Shown here: positions 35,709 through 38,553 of the stretch, in pieces
Numbering within the stretch: the first letter of the stretch is position 1
How the letters are laid out: each line of letters starts with the position of its first letter
Source: DATARH01 sp050246595
GTDB taxonomy: Bacteria; Pseudomonadota; Alphaproteobacteria; ATCC43930; CGMCC-115725
Reading direction: 5' to 3'
Assembly (NCBI GenBank): GCA_050246595.1
Contig: JBFWVT010000046.1
Location: 1 to 38,553, forward strand
Length of the DNA: 38,553 nucleotides
Notes under the pieces: model-generated
Database searches by the model: none
What the model was told of the DNA's origin: nothing
Seen by the model: only the letters and a program-made list of their open reading frames with translations
Position numbers and translations under genes: made by a program

Positions 35709-36662
35709 ATGCGGATCGCGGTCATCGGCGCCGGCGGCATCGGCGCGATTTTTGGCGCCGCGCTGGCGCGGTCAGGGGTCGAGGTCGTGTTTGTCGCGCG
35801 CGGCGCGCATCTCGCGGCGATGCGCGAGCATGGCCTGCGCATCGAGGGCGACCGCGGCGAGACGCTGATCCGCCCGGTCTGGGCGACCGACGATATCGCC
35901 GGCATTGGTAGCGCCATCGGGGGAAGCGCCATAGGGCCGGTCGATTACGTCCTGCTCTGCGTCAAATTGTGGGATGTCGAGACTGCCGGGGCGCAGCTCC
36001 GCCCGATCGTCGGCCCCGAAACCGCCGTCATCCCGTTGCAGAACGGGGTGGACGCCGCGGAACGCTTGATCCCGATCCTCGGGCGCGAGGCGGTGATGGG
36101 CGGCACGGCGTTTGTCACCGGGTCGATCGTCGCGCCCGGTGTGGTGCGCCAGACCGGGACGTATCAGGTCATGACCTTCGGCGAACTCGACCAATGCCCG
36201 AGCCCGCGCGGCGAGCTTCTGCGCGATCTGTGCGCGGCGGCCGGTTTCGACGGTGTCCTGAGCCCCGATATCACGGTTCCGGTGTGGGAAAAGTTTCTCG
36301 TGCTGATCCCGCTCGCCAATGTCAATGCGCTGACAAGGCAGAATCTCGGCCGCTACCGCGCCGATCCCGATACCTGGGCGCTGGCCGAGGCAAGTTTGCG
36401 CGAGGCCGATGCGGTCGGGCGCGCCGAGGGGGTCAACCTGCCGCAAGACGCCGCCGAGCGCGCGCTGGCGACGATCCGCGCGATGCCCGATCACCATATG
36501 AGTTCGATGGGCAACGATCTGCTGCGCGGCAACCGGCTCGAACTGCCGTTTCTGGCCGGCAAGGTGGTGCAGCTCGGCCGCCGCTACGGCATCCCGACGC
36601 CGGTCAACGAGTTCGTCTATGCGGCGCTGAAGCTGTACGCGGACGGACCGCCAACGGGCTGA
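35709..36662 (+). CDS. panE: 2-dehydropantoate 2-reductase (ketopantoate reductase) family protein
   Basis: NADPH-dependent reductase of the ApbA/PanE family, which reduces ketopantoate to pantoate in coenzyme A biosynthesis. Of 317 residues, the Rossmann motif is MRIAVIGAGGIGAIFG (1-16), the catalytic Lys195 is in VWEKFLVLIPLANVNAL, and the C-terminal SSMGNDLLRGNRLELPF carries Glu278 that contacts the substrate. The ATG at 35709 is at the conserved MRIAVIG with GGGGGG upstream. Many genomes carry several paralogues acting on other 2-oxo acids, so the symbol is by family only. It is convergent with the M81 peptidase gene. Confidence 0.88.
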   Translation: MRIAVIGAGGIGAIFGAALARSGVEVVFVARGAHLAAMREHGLRIEGDRGETLIRPVWATDDIAGIGSAIGGSAIGPVDYVLLCVKLWDVETAGAQLRPIVGPETAVIPLQNGVDAAERLIPILGREAVMGGTAFVTGSIVAPGVVRQTGTYQVMTFGELDQCPSPRGELLRDLCAAAGFDGVLSPDITVPVWEKFLVLIPLANVNALTRQNLGRYRADPDTWALAEASLREADAVGRAEGVNLPQDAAERALATIRAMPDHHMSSMGNDLLRGNRLELPFLAGKVVQLGRRYGIPTPVNEFVYAALKLYADGPPTG

Positions 36663-36670
36663 ATTTTTCA

Positions 36671-36740
36671 GGACCGCCGGCCTCCGGCCGGCATCAGGCG
36701 AAGCAAAGCTTCGCCCGGGCCGGCGAGACGCCGGCGGTCC
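36671..36740. repeat. Branched palindromic element between convergent genes
   Basis: Outer arms GGACCGCCGGC (36671-36681) and GCCGGCGGTCC (36730-36740) enclose an inner stem GGCGAAGC (36697-36704) / GCTTCGCC (36708-36715), plus a small CCGG-rich stem, so the element can fold as a branched structure. It fills the gap between the panE-like and M81 genes and is unrelated in sequence to the other repeats. It probably belongs to a dispersed repeat family and may serve as a two-way terminator. Confidence 0.85.
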
Positions 36741-36755
36741 GGATGTGACGCGGCC

Positions 36756-38303
36756 TCAGCTCAGACTGAATTCGACCCCGTCGTCGAGCGGGATCACCGG
36801 TCGCTTCAGGCGGGTCCAGTCGAACCGGCTCAAAACCGGCGAGGTCAGACCGGGCAGATCGACTTCGACGATCTGCTCCGGGCCGAAGAACTCATCAAAC
36901 CCGCCGCGGAAATGGCCGCGCGATTTGACCGCGACGCTGCGCGCCTTGCCGATGTCGAGCCGCATCATCTCGAAGAATACCGGGTCGGCGCATTGCACGC
37001 GGTGCGATACGACCACCACCGTGATCCCGCCGATCGCCAGCGCCGCGCACGGACCCAAAGCCAGACGCAGCCCGGCATAGATGCCGCGCCTTCCGACGCA
37101 ATTGCCGTCCGACAGCGTCGCGACCCGCGCCGGGGCGCTCCAGGGTTCGGAAAAATTTGTCGTCTCGTCGCGGTTGAAGCGCGCGTCGAAATGATAGTGC
37201 AACCCGTGACGGTGCGCCTCGGCGGCAAGCGGCGGGTCGTAGATGATCCCGAACAGCGCCCCCGTCACCCCGGCTTCGGCAAAGGCGCGCAGCAGGTGCA
37301 TCGTGTTGCCGCGCCCGCCGCCTCCGGGGTTGTCGGCGACATCGGCGACGCACAGTGCCGGCAGCAACGGGTCGCGCGAAGCCGCGAGCGCCTTGGCGAC
37401 GGCCTCGTCGAGCGGGGTCAGAGTCGGATAAAACCGGGTGCGGTTGTCCCAGCCGTATCGCGCGATTTCATGGGCCAGAGCCGCCGCTGTCTCGCCTTCG
37501 CCGGCACGCGCGGTCACGACGACCGTCAATCCGTTTTTCGCCGTGTCGGAATAGGCGAACCCGCCGATCGCCGAGACGTTGACGATCTTGGGGCCGATCG
37601 CCGGGCCGATCTCCCGTTGGCGGCGCTGTCCGAGCGCGATCATCTCGGCATAGGGGCCTGACGCGGTCAGCAGGGTCACGGTCGGCGGCACGATCGGCAA
37701 TCGCACCCGCACAAGTTCGGTCCTCATGCCCGAGATCAGGTCGCGCAAGACGCCGGCCGCCTCGGCGCCGCGCTCGCGCATGTCGAGATGCGGGTTGGTT
37801 CGATAGCCGATAAAGGCGTCGATCGTATTGACCATGCGGCCCGAGACGTTGGCGTGCAGATCGAAGGTCGCTACGACCGGGACCTCCGGCCCGACGACGC
37901 GGCGCACCAGTTCGAACAGCACACCCTCCGGATCGTCCTCCACGGTCGTCACCGCCGCGCCATGCGCGCAGATATAGACCCCGTCAACCGGCAAGGCGGC
38001 ACTCAGCCGGCGCTCGATCGTGGCGAGCAATTCCTCGAAAAATGTGTGCTCGACCGGGCCGTTCGGCTCGCTCATCGCCAGTGCGATGCCGACCGGCTCC
38101 CACAGCCCGGAAGCATCCATCGCCGCGACAAAACCCGGTGTCTCGGGCAGCATGGTCGGGGTGGCCCCGCGCGCCTCGGCGATGATGTCGTCGCCTTCGA
38201 GATAGGTGCGGGCAAGAAAATGAGCCTTTGTCGCCGGCGGCGCGAATTTGTTGCACTCGATCGAAAAGCCGAGGATCGCGATGCGGGGCGTTGCGGCGGG
38301 CAT
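36756..38303 (-). CDS. M81-family metallopeptidase (MlrC-like)
   Basis: Zinc enzyme of the M81 family, named for MlrC, which cleaves a linear tetrapeptide from microcystin breakdown; most members have unknown substrates. Of 515 residues, IAILGFSIECNKFAP (8-22) is the family start with the metal-binding Glu-Cys-Asn region, ICAHGAAVT and ATFDLHANVSGRM (about 145-157) carry His ligands, and ADVADNPGGGGRGNT is the conserved glycine-rich segment, followed by an MlrC C-terminal domain. There is no signal peptide. It likely acts on a small peptide or amide. The ATG at 38303 has no clear ribosome site. It sits alone, with a palindrome about 70 bases upstream. Confidence 0.9.
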   Translation of the reverse strand: MPAATPRIAILGFSIECNKFAPPATKAHFLARTYLEGDDIIAEARGATPTMLPETPGFVAAMDASGLWEPVGIALAMSEPNGPVEHTFFEELLATIERRLSAALPVDGVYICAHGAAVTTVEDDPEGVLFELVRRVVGPEVPVVATFDLHANVSGRMVNTIDAFIGYRTNPHLDMRERGAEAAGVLRDLISGMRTELVRVRLPIVPPTVTLLTASGPYAEMIALGQRRQREIGPAIGPKIVNVSAIGGFAYSDTAKNGLTVVVTARAGEGETAAALAHEIARYGWDNRTRFYPTLTPLDEAVAKALAASRDPLLPALCVADVADNPGGGGRGNTMHLLRAFAEAGVTGALFGIIYDPPLAAEAHRHGLHYHFDARFNRDETTNFSEPWSAPARVATLSDGNCVGRRGIYAGLRLALGPCAALAIGGITVVVVSHRVQCADPVFFEMMRLDIGKARSVAVKSRGHFRGGFDEFFGPEQIVEVDLPGLTSPVLSRFDWTRLKRPVIPLDDGVEFSLS

Positions 38304-38374
38304 GAGGCGTGCTCGATCGGCGTCGTGAGGGGCAACTCCAGGATAGCCGGATGCCCGTCCTCAATTCGCTGATA

Positions 38375-38392
38375 TTCCCTGCCGGCAGGGAA
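38375..38392. promoter_or_regulatory. 18-bp perfect palindrome upstream of the M81 gene
   Basis: TTCCCTGCCGGCAGGGAA is a perfect, loop-free palindrome 72 bases upstream of the start of the leftward M81 gene. On the plus strand GTTTTTG follows, so a terminator for a rightward transcript is possible, but no rightward gene precedes it. An operator for a dimeric regulator is the alternative. Single occurrence in the window. Confidence 0.4.
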
Positions 38393-38495
38393 GTTTTTGC
38401 GCGATCGGCGGCAGATGATTGAAATTGCGGACTTATGTAGCATGCGCCACCAAGCCGAGCTTGGCCAGCGCGGGCCGGCGGTACTCTACCTCGAT

Positions 38496-38518
38496 CCCCT
38501 CAGTTTAAGGGAGAGGGG
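38496..38518. repeat. Partial GC-rich repeat at the right edge
   Basis: CCCCTC (38496-38501) and GAGGGG (38513-38518) flank AGTTTAAGGGA. It resembles the CCCTCTCCC/GGGAGAGGG version seen at 7931-7955. Possibly one end of a further repeat cluster truncated by or continuing past the window; weak evidence. Confidence 0.4.
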
Positions 38519-38553
38519 CGTGTAGGGAGTATCGCGCCATGCGCGCGATTCGT

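Overview
The window looks like a chromosomal segment of a GC-rich alphaproteobacterium. The evidence is the gene order mreB-mreC-mreD-mrdA-rodA, an RHH_4-type ribbon-helix-helix protein, two LIV-type (branched-chain amino acid type) ABC importers, short alphaproteobacterial-style palindromic repeats, and frequent GTG/TTG starts with 4-base gene overlaps. I cannot place it below class level. No rRNA, tRNA, CRISPR array, phage, integrase or transposase gene is visible.

Layout. 1-2012: upstream region and a small-subunit catalase. 2102-4677 (minus): a COG0523/CobW GTPase followed 11 bases later by a dihydropyrimidinase/hydantoinase. 5064-12121 (plus): a complete LIV-type importer operon in the order livG, acyl-CoA ligase, livH, livM, substrate-binding protein, livF. 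12295-13296 (plus): an asparaginase-family amidohydrolase. 13399-13608 (minus): a 69-residue low-GC gene of unknown function. 13781-15942 (minus): an N-carbamoyl-amino-acid hydrolase-like M20 enzyme overlapped by an NMT1/THI5-like binding protein without a signal peptide. 16132-18569 (plus): a GT2 glycosyltransferase and an ArnT-like membrane glycosyltransferase. 18889-21243 (plus): a copper P-type ATPase. 21250-22545 (minus): an MscS-family channel. 22765-28202 (plus): a second LIV importer, livH-livM-livG-livF, a small membrane protein and livK. 28248-34642 (minus): the cell-elongation cluster mreB-mreC-mreD-mrdA-rodA plus a downstream gene of unknown function. 34915-38303: a ribbon-helix-helix protein, a carboxymuconolactone decarboxylase-family protein, a ketopantoate reductase-like protein and an M81 (MlrC-like) metallopeptidase.

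A physiological theme is import and hydrolysis of small nitrogen compounds. There are two LIV importers and several C-N hydrolases (hydantoinase, carbamoylase, asparaginase-like, M81), with a putative metal-insertion GTPase joined to the hydantoinase. That the enzymes act in one pathway is inference; the operon joins are seen directly.

The most unusual structure is a set of short, very GC-rich perfect palindromes, typically CCCTCCCCCGC, two loop bases, GCGGGGGAGGG. They occur between genes, inside the first LIV operon, and twice inside the cobW reading frame, where they are translated into a Pro/Gly-rich insert. Together with other palindromic elements they sit at five of the six convergent gene junctions. 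I found no clear new defence or mobile system; the coding-sequence insertion of a palindromic repeat is the observation I would follow up first.
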